Source: an uncultured Saprospiraceae bacterium
GTDB taxonomy: Bacteria; Bacteroidota; Bacteroidia; Chitinophagales; Saprospiraceae
DNA: 64,000 nt
Direction: 5' to 3'
Assembly (NCBI GenBank): GCA_938016265.1
Contig: CALLWB010000042.1
Span: 62,001-126,000, forward strand
The translations under genes and the position numbers were made by a program. Below, in pieces: positions 10,633 through 19,286 of this stretch. Positions within the stretch are counted from its first letter, which is position 1. Each line of letters starts with the position of its first letter. Below the pieces are notes generated by a model. The model had not been told where the DNA came from, did not search any database, and saw only the letters and a list, made by a program, of their open reading frames with translations.

Positions 10633-10954
10633 GAATGCTTTCTGGCTAAACCAACTTAGTATATTTTGCTATACTTAAGTGCATTTTCTTATTGGTTTTA
10701 GACACCGTTCTGGAGTAGGTTCATTTTTTCCTCTCGCTGAAAAAACGACAGGAAGCCGCCCTGTCTGCGCTCCAACATATAATAAAGGCCTCCCGCTCAC
10801 TTGCTTCTTAAGTAGTCTGCAAATCAGAAAAATGCCCACAACAATACCTATGTAAATTTTTAAGCAGGAGCGGGGAAACGCCAAGAGTTATTTTAGACGA
10901 AAAAGTCTTCCTAATTTATACCATATACTTTATACTATTTTTTATCTTTCGTCT
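10633..10954 (+). other. Spacer before xdhC
   Basis: About 320 bases without a recognisable gene. It contains a GC-richer patch (about 10730-10800) with short inverted segments such as GACAGGAAGCCGCCCTGTC, then an AT-rich stretch just before the xdhC start that should contain its promoter. Confidence 0.4.
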
Positions 10955-11908
10955 ATGAATAGTTGGCAATTTATCATGGAGCGAATAGAGGCGGAAGAAT
11001 CGGTCGTGCTGTTGTACGTCCTAGAAAGCACAGGGAGCAGTCCGGGCAGACAGGGATTTAAGATGGTGCTTGCGGCCAGTGGGAAGATGCAGGGGTCAAT
11101 TGGTGGTGGCATCATGGAGCATAAATTGGTGGAGAAGGCAAAGGATATGTTAGCCAAGAAAGAAAATGCCCCCTTCTTCAAACGACAGATTCACAGAAAA
11201 TCAGCGAAAAAAGATCAGTCGGGGATGATTTGTTCTGGAGAGCAAACGGTAGTGTTGATACCAATTGGAGCGCAAGAAAAATTCGCCGTAAGGCAAATCA
11301 TCCAGCTCCTTGAAAAAGAAAACCAGGGACAACTTAAAATTTCAGACAAAGGGTTGGAAGTCTTTGAGAAAAAGGAACAGAACACACCTTACAAATACCA
11401 GTACACTGATGATCAAAACTGGGTGTATTCCGAGCTCATCGGATTTAAACCTACCATTCATATTGTTGGTGGTGGGCATGTTGGGAGGGCTTGTTGTCAG
11501 CAGTTTGCACAACTTGGTTTTCAGGTAATCAATTATGATGATCGGCCAGATCTGAATACGATGACAGACCATTCTTTTCCTAGTGAAAAACGAGTGGTCA
11601 ACTACCAAAACATTGGAGAATTCATCCAGGAAGGGCCGTATCAATATGTAGCCATTATGTCTTTCGGCTATCGCAGTGATGAAGTAGTGATCCGGCAATT
11701 ACTAGGAAAGAAATTTAAGTATATTGGGATGATGGGCAGCAAAAAGAAGATTGAAAAACTTATCCAAACTCTGCTGGAAGATGGAATCCCCAAGGAGCAA
11801 TTGGCGGAAGTACACATGCCAATTGGAATCCCTATTCATAGTAAAACGCCCGAAGAAATTGCTGTCAGTGTGGCGGCTCAAATCATTGCCATAAAAAATC
11901 GTCCATAA
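10955..11908 (+). CDS. xdhC: XdhC family molybdenum cofactor maturation protein
   Basis: A 317-residue member of the XdhC/CoxF family, which binds molybdenum cofactor, promotes its sulfuration and hands it to xanthine dehydrogenase. The N-terminal XdhC domain has ESTGSSPGRQGFKM and SIGGGIMEH; the C-terminal Rossmann domain has HIVGGGHVGRACCQQFA and later IGMMGSKKK. The stop overlaps the allantoinase start by one base (TAATG), so both genes are probably co-transcribed and coupled. Context with xdhAB supports the assignment. Confidence 0.9.
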   Translation: MNSWQFIMERIEAEESVVLLYVLESTGSSPGRQGFKMVLAASGKMQGSIGGGIMEHKLVEKAKDMLAKKENAPFFKRQIHRKSAKKDQSGMICSGEQTVVLIPIGAQEKFAVRQIIQLLEKENQGQLKISDKGLEVFEKKEQNTPYKYQYTDDQNWVYSELIGFKPTIHIVGGGHVGRACCQQFAQLGFQVINYDDRPDLNTMTDHSFPSEKRVVNYQNIGEFIQEGPYQYVAIMSFGYRSDEVVIRQLLGKKFKYIGMMGSKKKIEKLIQTLLEDGIPKEQLAEVHMPIGIPIHSKTPEEIAVSVAAQIIAIKNRP

Positions 11909-13263
11909 TGCATACTCCTTTTTGCTTGTATAGTACACAGGTACTCCTTGAAGACGGTCTGACGCCTGCCACATTGCTGATAGAGGCAGGTAAAATAAAG
12001 TCTATTACAAAAGGTAAATCTCCAGTGAAGGGACTTCTGTTTTCTGATAAAGGGAACAAGGTAATTATGCCTGGCCTGATCGACTCCCACGTCCACATCA
12101 ACGAACCAGGAAGGACAGACTGGGAAGGGTTTGACACCGCAACAAAAGCAGCTGCTGCTGGTGGAATCACTACCTTGATTGACATGCCGCTCAATTCGAG
12201 TCCAGTAACAACGACGGCAAAGGCATTCAAGGAAAAACTAGCCGCTACCAAGGGAAAACTGCACGTCAATTGCGGATTTTGGGGCGGAATTGTACCTGAC
12301 AACCTTGAAGACTTGGAGGAATTATTAGCAGCTGGTGTCCTAGGACTAAAAGCGTTTTTAACGCATTCAGGAATCGATGAATTTCCAAATGTCAATGAAG
12401 CAGAGATGCGCACCGGCATGTTGCTCGCCAAAAAACACAACATCCCTTTTCTTGCCCATTGTGAATTGGATGCTCCGCATCCGGGCATTGAATCATTAAA
12501 AGAACACCCAACTTCGTATGTGCACTACCTTCATTCCCGTCCAAAGTCTTGGGAGAACAAGGCGGTTGACTTGATGATTCGCCTTTGCGAAGAGACAGGA
12601 TGCAAGACGCATATTGTGCATTTGTCCTCGGCAGAGGGATTACCTGCAGTGCGGGAGGCCAGGGCGAAAGGGCTGCCACTGACGGTAGAAACTTGTCCGC
12701 ATTATTTATGTTTTGCTGCGGAGACGATTCCTGATCGAGCCATCCAATTTAAGTGTGCGCCTCCGATTCGAGAATGGGAAAACAATGTTTTGCTTTGGGA
12801 GGCTTTGGCGGCTGGTGATCTTGATTTTGTGGTGACCGATCACTCCCCTGCTCCACCGGAAGTCAAGCAGTTGGACAGTGGTGATTTTTCTAAGGCTTGG
12901 GGCGGTATTGCTGGGATTCAATTTTCGTTGCCTGTCATGTGGACGGCATTGCGGAGGCGCGGACATTCTTTGGGCGAACTGTCGTCTTGGATGAGTGGTG
13001 CGGTGGCTTCTTTTTTGGGAATGGATACTTGTAAAGGTAAGTTGGCGGTTGGTTATGATGCGGATATCGTTGTTTTTGATCCTGATTCAGTTTTTAGGGT
13101 CGAGGAAGATTTGATCTTGCATCGGCATAAGATTACGCCTTATTTGGGGATGGAGTTGTCTGGCATAGTGTTGAGTACGTATGTGAATGGTGAATTGGTA
13201 TTTGATGATGGGGCGATGTGTGGATTGGATTGTGGGATGGTGTTGTTGAAGACAAATAATTAA
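11908..13263 (+). CDS. allB: Allantoinase
   Basis: A 451-residue amidohydrolase that opens allantoin to allantoate. Metal ligands of the dihydroorotase/allantoinase family are visible: HVH in LIDSHVHINEPGRTDWEGF, the lysine of GLKAFLTHSG that becomes carboxylated, histidines in LAHCEL and HIVHLSS, and the aspartate of VTDHSPAPPE. The NEPGRTDWEGF signature is typical of allantoinase rather than hydantoinase or dihydroorotase. It is coupled to xdhC by a one-base overlap; allantoicase, the next enzyme, is encoded at 62163. Confidence 0.92.
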   Translation: MHTPFCLYSTQVLLEDGLTPATLLIEAGKIKSITKGKSPVKGLLFSDKGNKVIMPGLIDSHVHINEPGRTDWEGFDTATKAAAAGGITTLIDMPLNSSPVTTTAKAFKEKLAATKGKLHVNCGFWGGIVPDNLEDLEELLAAGVLGLKAFLTHSGIDEFPNVNEAEMRTGMLLAKKHNIPFLAHCELDAPHPGIESLKEHPTSYVHYLHSRPKSWENKAVDLMIRLCEETGCKTHIVHLSSAEGLPAVREARAKGLPLTVETCPHYLCFAAETIPDRAIQFKCAPPIREWENNVLLWEALAAGDLDFVVTDHSPAPPEVKQLDSGDFSKAWGGIAGIQFSLPVMWTALRRRGHSLGELSSWMSGAVASFLGMDTCKGKLAVGYDADIVVFDPDSVFRVEEDLILHRHKITPYLGMELSGIVLSTYVNGELVFDDGAMCGLDCGMVLLKTNN

Positions 13264-13269
13264 ATTAAA

Positions 13270-13788
13270 ATGAATCTCCAAATTAAACGCTCTTTTTCAA
13301 TCATTGTTGTATGCTCCTTTTTATTGGGAATTGGTGGCTGTACTCCGATAGGCGAAAGCTTAAAAGACTTCAATGAAAAAACCGAAACTGATTTTAGTTT
13401 TTTGAATGATAGCCCTTGTGGCGATACTTCCTATTATTCATTAAAAGAACAAAAGAATGTTGTTTTTCGCATTTCCCATGAATATTTGGACTTAACAAAG
13501 AAGAATTATAATGTAAAACTAGTCGTAAAGTATTATCCAGTTTTTGATGGTAAATATTCAACTGAGATTAATGCAAAAGTCTCTGTTTGTATAACCCCTG
13601 ATGGTCGAGGCGATCATGTTCCTTTTTCCTTATTCATTACGGATAGTGACACAGGAGAAGTATTCTCTTGGAGTAATAAAAGTTCATATAATTTCGATGA
13701 GATAGAATCAGTTAGAATTATACTGTGGGCCGAACAAAACTTCAACCATGATATTGCCTATCAAATGACTTTTAGGCCTACACAATAA
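13270..13788 (+). CDS. Predicted lipoprotein of unknown function
   Basis: A 172-residue protein beginning with a basic N-terminus, a hydrophobic segment and a lipobox ending GIGGC around residue 24. The mature part is beta-rich. It starts six bases after the allantoinase stop, so it may ride on that transcript, but nothing in it suggests purine metabolism. Size and lipobox resemble gliding lipoproteins such as GldH, but I could not match the family's sequence. Confidence 0.65.
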   Translation: MNLQIKRSFSIIVVCSFLLGIGGCTPIGESLKDFNEKTETDFSFLNDSPCGDTSYYSLKEQKNVVFRISHEYLDLTKKNYNVKLVVKYYPVFDGKYSTEINAKVSVCITPDGRGDHVPFSLFITDSDTGEVFSWSNKSSYNFDEIESVRIILWAEQNFNHDIAYQMTFRPTQ

Positions 13789-13926
13789 ATCAATGTTTAA
13801 TCTACCTCTTGTCGCTTTAAACTAAAAAGGCGCATTCTTTATTTTGAGAAAAGAAAAAAAACTAAAAGTCGATACGTAACTTCTAGAGCAGAGCAGATAA
13901 ATCTATCCAGTATTAGGGCGCCATCC

Positions 13927-14685
13927 CTATTCCGACAAAACAAACTTCACTACCTCCGTTTGTCCATTAAGCTCAACAGAATAAAAATAAATCCCAGACG
14001 TCAAATCTCCCCTCTTAAATCCCACAGTGATCATTTCTTGAGTGGTCACGGAAACTTGCTCCCTAAAAACAGACTGCCCAACGGAGTTATATACAGCAAC
14101 TGTCGCAAGGCCATTTTGGTGAGGAAGAAACTGGAAATTGCTACTAGTCGTCACAGGATTTGGGAAGCAGGACAAATCGCCAATGGCCTCCTTTTCCAAT
14201 TCTAGATTAGAAGAAATTGGGCTGCTGCCAAGTCGATAGGCATAACCAGCTTCTGCGGTATCCTCAGGATAAACCAAACATATCGGGTCAGGCAAAATAG
14301 GTAGGAAAACGCAGTAATGAATCCGCACATCGTATACACCTGTAGTATCGTTTGGCGTACCAGATAGAAGCATACAGCCAACAACAGGCGGTACAAACAA
14401 ACAATCAGGGACATCACATTCATAATCGATACCTATCGGAAATCCAGAAATGGAGTCCACCCGCATAGAATCAATTTGAACAATGGTAGTATTGACATAT
14501 AGTGAATCCGGAGCAAAAACAGTTAATACATCTTCATAATAATACCCATTGTACATCGTGTCTATCTCATTGTAGGAAGGGGGAGGGAATTGCCATAAGG
14601 GGTTTGGATCTGGTGTACAAACGGGTTGGGCCATGGAGCATATCACCACCAAGAGAAGACTCAATAAAATTGAGAAATGTTTCAT
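13927..14685 (-). CDS. Secreted protein with T9SS sorting domain
   Basis: A 252-residue exported protein: signal peptide (residues 1-20), a cysteine-containing N-terminal region (VCTPDPNPLWQFPPP...; CDVPDC), and a type A sorting domain from about residue 170 (CFPNPVTTSSNFQF ... GIYFYSVELNGQ). It resembles a repeat-free Bacteroidota cell-surface protein of unknown role. It is convergent with the upstream lipoprotein gene and divergent from another sorting-domain protein at 14879. Confidence 0.75.
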   Translation of the reverse strand: MKHFSILLSLLLVVICSMAQPVCTPDPNPLWQFPPPSYNEIDTMYNGYYYEDVLTVFAPDSLYVNTTIVQIDSMRVDSISGFPIGIDYECDVPDCLFVPPVVGCMLLSGTPNDTTGVYDVRIHYCVFLPILPDPICLVYPEDTAEAGYAYRLGSSPISSNLELEKEAIGDLSCFPNPVTTSSNFQFLPHQNGLATVAVYNSVGQSVFREQVSVTTQEMITVGFKRGDLTSGIYFYSVELNGQTEVVKFVLSE

Positions 14686-14878
14686 ACTTTATTTTTGTGA
14701 TTGTTACTTTATAAAGGTATATAATATTAGTTAAACTTCCCTACAACCATCGGTTTCTCCCCTGAATCGAGTCGGTTATTCCCAGAAAATCACCTATGTA
14801 AAAAACGTATTGCCCATACAATTCGTTCTTAAAGAAGGGGTATGACATTAACTAATTATTTAAATTAAAAAAAACATT

Positions 14879-15709
14879 ATGAAAACACTTTTAATGACAT
14901 CACTTTTAATTTTTGTGTTCCCCTACTTGTCTATTTGTCAAAATTTTGCAGGAATAGTCCCAAATGGTATGGTGGTAGAAGATCCCAATATTAGTCTTTC
15001 TAACATAACCCCTTATACCGCAGATACTGCATATCTAGATTTAGATTGCGATAGTATAAATGATCTCTTTTTTTTGTTAGCGAAGGGGTCTTCAAATATT
15101 GATAGCCCCAATTCTTTGGATTTGGTAGTATTGGACACCAGTATTTCAGTTTGTATGAAAGACTATATGAGTTCTTTAAACAATTCAGTCGTTCTTTATG
15201 AATATGGCGATTTACTGGATTGTACAAAAACAGACACTATATGGGAGTCCTGCACAAGTTGTTTGATCTCCTACTATGGGACTTTAGGGGCTTACACTCC
15301 TGGTACTGTAAATGAAAAATACATCGCTTATCAGAAAAACAACCAGCATGGATGGATCAAAATTTCCTATGATCTGAATGATTTTAGTGCGCCAACCTTG
15401 TACCCAATTACGCTAGACGTTTCAGAGGTCGCAGTTGGTTGTCCTGTTGTGTCTAACATAGAAAGCCTTCCGAAAGAGGAAATCTTTACTATATACCCAA
15501 ATCCAAGTGGAACAGGAATATTTAGGATAAAAAATGACAACTACACCCACGAATTTATTGTAAAAGTATACAATTCACTAGGCGAAATCATTCAACCGAT
15601 TTCTGGTAATTTGCTGGAAATTGATCTTTCAGATCATCCTTCTGGCGTCTATTTTTTCGAATTTTCAAATAAGGAGAAAAGGATAGAAATCAGAAAGGTG
15701 ATTAAGTAA
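14879..15709 (+). CDS. Secreted protein with T9SS sorting domain
   Basis: A 276-residue protein with a signal peptide (MKTLLMTSLLIFVFPYLSIC) and a type A sorting domain at the end (IYPNPSGTGIFRI ... PSGVYFFEFSNKEKR). The middle contains DLDCDSINDLFFLL, similar to an FG-GAP/EF-hand-like acidic motif. A YVAY..NNQHGWIKI-like strand (about residue 150) is found in other Bacteroidota surface proteins. No catalytic motif was seen. A perfect hairpin terminator lies 165 bases downstream. Confidence 0.75.
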   Translation: MKTLLMTSLLIFVFPYLSICQNFAGIVPNGMVVEDPNISLSNITPYTADTAYLDLDCDSINDLFFLLAKGSSNIDSPNSLDLVVLDTSISVCMKDYMSSLNNSVVLYEYGDLLDCTKTDTIWESCTSCLISYYGTLGAYTPGTVNEKYIAYQKNNQHGWIKISYDLNDFSAPTLYPITLDVSEVAVGCPVVSNIESLPKEEIFTIYPNPSGTGIFRIKNDNYTHEFIVKVYNSLGEIIQPISGNLLEIDLSDHPSGVYFFEFSNKEKRIEIRKVIK

Positions 15710-15874
15710 GTTGCCCTTTAACTAACAATGTTGACAGGACAATGGCGATCGTTATTGCCTTCAGGCCTCTTTGCTGCGCTACGGAAGGCGATTGAAGTCA
15801 CTGCTACAAAGGGCTCGTTCTTTTATTTTGAGAATGAATGGAAAACGACAACTCCTAACCTAATAATCGTACAA

Positions 15875-15912
15875 AAAAGAGCAAGTAAACCAAATGTTTT
15901 GCTTGCTCTTTT
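15875..15912. terminator. Bidirectional hairpin terminator
   Basis: Perfect 11-base arms AAAAGAGCAAG / CTTGCTCTTTT with a further AAAC/GTTT pairing inside; A and T tracts flank it, so it can act in both directions. It sits between the converging genes ending at 15709 and 15949. Confidence 0.8.
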
Positions 15913-15948
15913 AATAAAAGATAAAATGACTAACCTACCGAAATAGGC

Positions 15949-16908
15949 CTATTTTTCATCTAATTGTTGTTTTAGTAGGGTGTTTTCAGCCTCTACTGTT
16001 TCCAGGCGTTTGTTTATTTCGATGAGATGAAGCATCATTTGCTCGATTTTTTCTTGTTGTCGTACGGTGACGTCAGCGAGTTTTACTTCTCCTTCCATTT
16101 CTGCTTCGGATTGGAATCCAGAAAGGTGTCCTTTTTCTTTGATATACTGTTCTTCCTCTTCTAACGTTGGTTGGTTGTAACCTTCTTCAAACACGTAGTC
16201 GCACCAACCAGTTTGTACACGTACTTCCTTGGCTCTTATATGTCCACAAACATCTAGTTTGAATTGGGGGACAGTCACTCCCACACCAACATTTCCGTTT
16301 GTTCTAACGGTAAATCGATTTCCCGCAGGCCCTACTTGCAATATACCATCCGTTCGCATAATACCCGTTCTATGATAAAAGCTTTTATTGCCATAGGTCC
16401 GAATCCAGGTATTGTCTAGCATATAAAATCCACCACCGTGTGTTTGAAAATAGATACCTTTATTTCCTGCTACTCTTACCCAACCACCATTTATGTAAGT
16501 TTCCCCCATGACGGTCAATTTGTGAGAAGGAGAATTTGTCCCTATCCCAACATTGCCTACTAATCCTAGCCCTACTCTACCATTATTGTAAAAAACATTG
16601 GTTTGTTTTTCCAAATTATAAAGTTGAAGGGTATACTTACCATCTACCGTTCGCCCTCGAATATGCATCCCATATCCAGCCCCATGCGCTAAATAAACAT
16701 CCGCTCCTATCCCGTTTTCACGGTTTGCAAATCGCCCTTGCCAGCCGGCCCGGTTCGTCCTTGTATAAAAGGAATAAAGATCACTAGAAGAACCAATACC
16801 TACTGCGTCATTTGTCCTGATGTTTGTGCCATTATCCGTCCATTGGGCGGAGATCGTAAACGGAATGCATAATAGTAATGCAAACAAAAAAATTAAGCCT
16901 GTTTTCAT
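15949..16908 (-). CDS. Exported fibre-like protein with C-terminal coiled coil (paralogue A)
   Basis: 319 residues: signal peptide (1-21), a glycine/aromatic-rich beta region with repeated VGIGT..P-type strands reminiscent of trimeric phage tail-fibre or S74-type proteins, a conserved LDVCGHIRAKEVRVQTGWCDYVF segment (about 225-245), and a heptad C-terminus. The C-terminal ~100 residues closely match the neighbour at 17237-18229. In Bacteroidota such endings follow surface adhesin-like proteins. No T9SS domain is visible, so its route to the surface is unclear. Confidence 0.7.
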   Translation of the reverse strand: MKTGLIFLFALLLCIPFTISAQWTDNGTNIRTNDAVGIGSSSDLYSFYTRTNRAGWQGRFANRENGIGADVYLAHGAGYGMHIRGRTVDGKYTLQLYNLEKQTNVFYNNGRVGLGLVGNVGIGTNSPSHKLTVMGETYINGGWVRVAGNKGIYFQTHGGGFYMLDNTWIRTYGNKSFYHRTGIMRTDGILQVGPAGNRFTVRTNGNVGVGVTVPQFKLDVCGHIRAKEVRVQTGWCDYVFEEGYNQPTLEEEEQYIKEKGHLSGFQSEAEMEGEVKLADVTVRQQEKIEQMMLHLIEINKRLETVEAENTLLKQQLDEK

Positions 16909-17236
16909 AGTTAGTTATTTTTTAATGTTGTTTAGTTCTCATTTTATTTTTGCCAAAATCATTTATTAAATCGGTCAAATAGTTGTACTTCCAAATTAGC
17001 AATGGAGCTGTCTGAGCAATAAATATTGCAAATGGACATACCGCTAAACCTATTACAAAAAATACTTTTTCATAATCTAATTATAGTAGCTACTCGCCAA
17101 ATGGGACAGGGAATGCAGTCGTTCTTGTCTATAAAACGCATTACAACTCCCTTCCTGCATGTTTTAAGATGCGGAGTAGTTATAAACTAATAAATAATGG
17201 GTTCCAGTTAAATTGTATATGGTAACAAGAAATTGC
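16909..17236 (-). other. Spacer between paralogous fibre-like genes
   Basis: 328 bases, AT-rich, with no gene seen. It contains the upstream region of the 15949-16908 gene. Confidence 0.4.
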
Positions 17237-18229
17237 CTATTTCTCTTTCAGGACTTTTACTTCCTGTTTTAGCTCGTTGTTTTCTACTTTGAGCTGTGTG
17301 ATTTCTTTTTCTAATTTAATAAGATGAAGAACGACTTGTTCTAGTTTTTCTTGTTGGCGTTTGGTAACGTCAGCTAGATCTACATTTCCAGCCATTGTTT
17401 CTTCAGATTCAAATCCTGAAAGGTGGCCATTTTCTTTGATATGCTGTTCTTCTTCTTGTAATGTTGGCATTTTATAATTGTCTTCAAAGACATAGTCGCA
17501 CCAACCGGTTTGAACACGGACCTCCTTAGCTCTTATATGGCCGCAGACGTCCAGTTTATAGTTTGGAGAAGTAGTGCCGATTCCAACATTACCATCGGCT
17601 CTGATTCTCATTTTTTCGTTGTTGTTGATTCGGAAAGAGGTATAGTTGTCTTTTGCCATCAGTAGTCCCCAATTGGCATCACCGTCCATCAAACCGAAAT
17701 AAGCACCGTCTCCACTACCATATATTCTACCATATATTTTATTTTCCTTGTCTCTGAGAAGCATCTGTACTACCGTGCTATGATTCCCATTTAGATAAAA
17801 GGCGGAAGAACTGTTACCGTACATATATTGGGTATCGCCAAAATAGACTCTTCTCGAATTAGTATATAGATATCCACTAGCCCGAATGTTACCTCTTACA
17901 TCCAATTTTTGGGTAGGTTCGTTGTAGCCTACGCCCATTTTACCGCCAGAAGATGGAAAAACGATAAAATTTCCAGAACCGGTCCTAAAGGTCATATCGC
18001 GGTTTCCATAAGTGAAAATTGCAAAATCATCCCCGTTACCATAAGCAGGAGAAATATAATTGTGCATCAGACCTCCGAAATACGCACTTGGCTCCCCCAT
18101 GCGCAGATATTTGTAGTTAGCATTGCCATAAACGGGATTGAGGTGTCCGACGTCTACAGTTTGGGCAAGCAATATGGAGGAGAAGAAAAAACAGAAAATA
18201 AAGGAAGAAAATTGGAGGAATTCTTTCAT
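17237..18229 (-). CDS. Exported fibre-like protein with C-terminal coiled coil (paralogue B)
   Basis: About 330 residues from ATG 18229, which begins a clear signal peptide ending LLAQ; the longer frame starts with TTG and is not preferred. The middle is beta-rich (YNEPTQKLDVRGNIRASG; VGIGTTSPNYKLDVCGHIRAKEV), and the C-terminus is a long heptad repeat. The LDVCGHIRAKEVRVQTGWCDYVF block and the following YIKE-GHLSGF block are shared with paralogue A, pointing to tandem duplication with a diverged beta region. Confidence 0.7.
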   Translation of the reverse strand: MKEFLQFSSFIFCFFFSSILLAQTVDVGHLNPVYGNANYKYLRMGEPSAYFGGLMHNYISPAYGNGDDFAIFTYGNRDMTFRTGSGNFIVFPSSGGKMGVGYNEPTQKLDVRGNIRASGYLYTNSRRVYFGDTQYMYGNSSSAFYLNGNHSTVVQMLLRDKENKIYGRIYGSGDGAYFGLMDGDANWGLLMAKDNYTSFRINNNEKMRIRADGNVGIGTTSPNYKLDVCGHIRAKEVRVQTGWCDYVFEDNYKMPTLQEEEQHIKENGHLSGFESEETMAGNVDLADVTKRQQEKLEQVVLHLIKLEKEITQLKVENNELKQEVKVLKEK

Positions 18230-18553
18230 GATGAGGATTAATAAGTAGTAGTTAAGCAATTATAAGATTAAATTCATATTAAGATAATACTTTTATCTAA
18301 ACTAACAATGATAATGTTAAATTATTGAAAATTAATTTATGTAATATTCTATTTTGGTGATCCTTAAAAAATAAGACTTTAGAAGATCATTGGCGATCAA
18401 GAACTTTTCGTTAAAAAGAGGACGCATCGTTCTAGAGATTCAAGTCATCTTACCTATCTTGAGTAGCACCCCAAATTCAAGTTCTCTAAAGAAATGGCTC
18501 TAGCACTATTTTGAGCCAATAATAGCAATTAGATAACAAATAGTTGATTGATC

Positions 18554-19111
18554 ATGTGTCGATATGCCTTCAAAACATATAAACCCCACTTCGTCTGCTT
18601 TGCCTGCCGAAAAACGTTTAAACAACCGCTGCTAGAGGACAGGATACTTCAGAACGGGGATATGGACAACTATAGAAAGGCCTTTTTAAATTATGATTCA
18701 CCGGAATCAAAACAGTTTAGGAACGACAACCCAGTGCTTATCAACCAATTTGAAAAAGCCTATCGAAATAAGGAATATAAATGCCCGGATTGCAGTGCAA
18801 AGATGCATAACATTGGACTTGATTTTAAAGCGCCTAAAAAAACCAAAACCAAGGAATGGGAGGTAGTAAGAAGTATGTATTTCCTGGGCAATACATTTCA
18901 TACCTGTGGTTGCAGCGGCCAGGGATACATTCCCAAAAACAAAAGAGATCATTTAGCCAATTTGACAGAAATTCATCAAGGGTACAGAAGGAAACTCGAA
19001 GAACGAGATCAAAAAATGGACAGCAAATCACTAAATGAGTATCTCGAATACTGGAGTGCACGATTAAAATTGATAGAATTGGAGATAAACAGGCTTACCG
19101 TTCAACTCTAG
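18554..19111 (+). CDS. Zinc-ribbon-like protein of unknown function
   Basis: About 185 residues from ATG 18554 (an in-frame TTG lies two codons upstream). Two cysteine pairs, CFAC near residue 16 and CPDC near 77, suit a zinc ribbon, and a later HTCGCSGQGY may add ligands. The C-terminal third is helical and charged (EYWSARLKLIELEINRL), perhaps a coiled coil. No signal peptide. The family was not recognised; a nucleic-acid or protein-binding role is only a guess. Confidence 0.6.
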   Translation: MCRYAFKTYKPHFVCFACRKTFKQPLLEDRILQNGDMDNYRKAFLNYDSPESKQFRNDNPVLINQFEKAYRNKEYKCPDCSAKMHNIGLDFKAPKKTKTKEWEVVRSMYFLGNTFHTCGCSGQGYIPKNKRDHLANLTEIHQGYRRKLEERDQKMDSKSLNEYLEYWSARLKLIELEINRLTVQL

Positions 19112-19286
19112 TTTCACCCAACTGTCAGCTTAAGTCGTGACTACTTCAGATTAGTCTAATTGACTTCAAGTCTGAAGTGCTCCTTCGCTAAATCAAAATA
19201 CCTATTCACTCAAATTTTGACGGATTCAAATTTATTCATTTACATAATCTGTTTTTTACCTTACTTTTAATATAAAACTACTTCGA

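Noticed and set aside
10675-10884. 69-codon minus-strand ORF before xdhC
   Set aside because: It overlaps GC-rich repeated sequence, has no context and no recognisable domain.
13270-13788. GldH
   Set aside because: Length and lipobox are similar but the conserved sequence features were not seen.
15728-15946. 72-codon ORF after the sorting-domain gene
   Set aside because: It overlaps the bidirectional terminator and has no protein-like composition.
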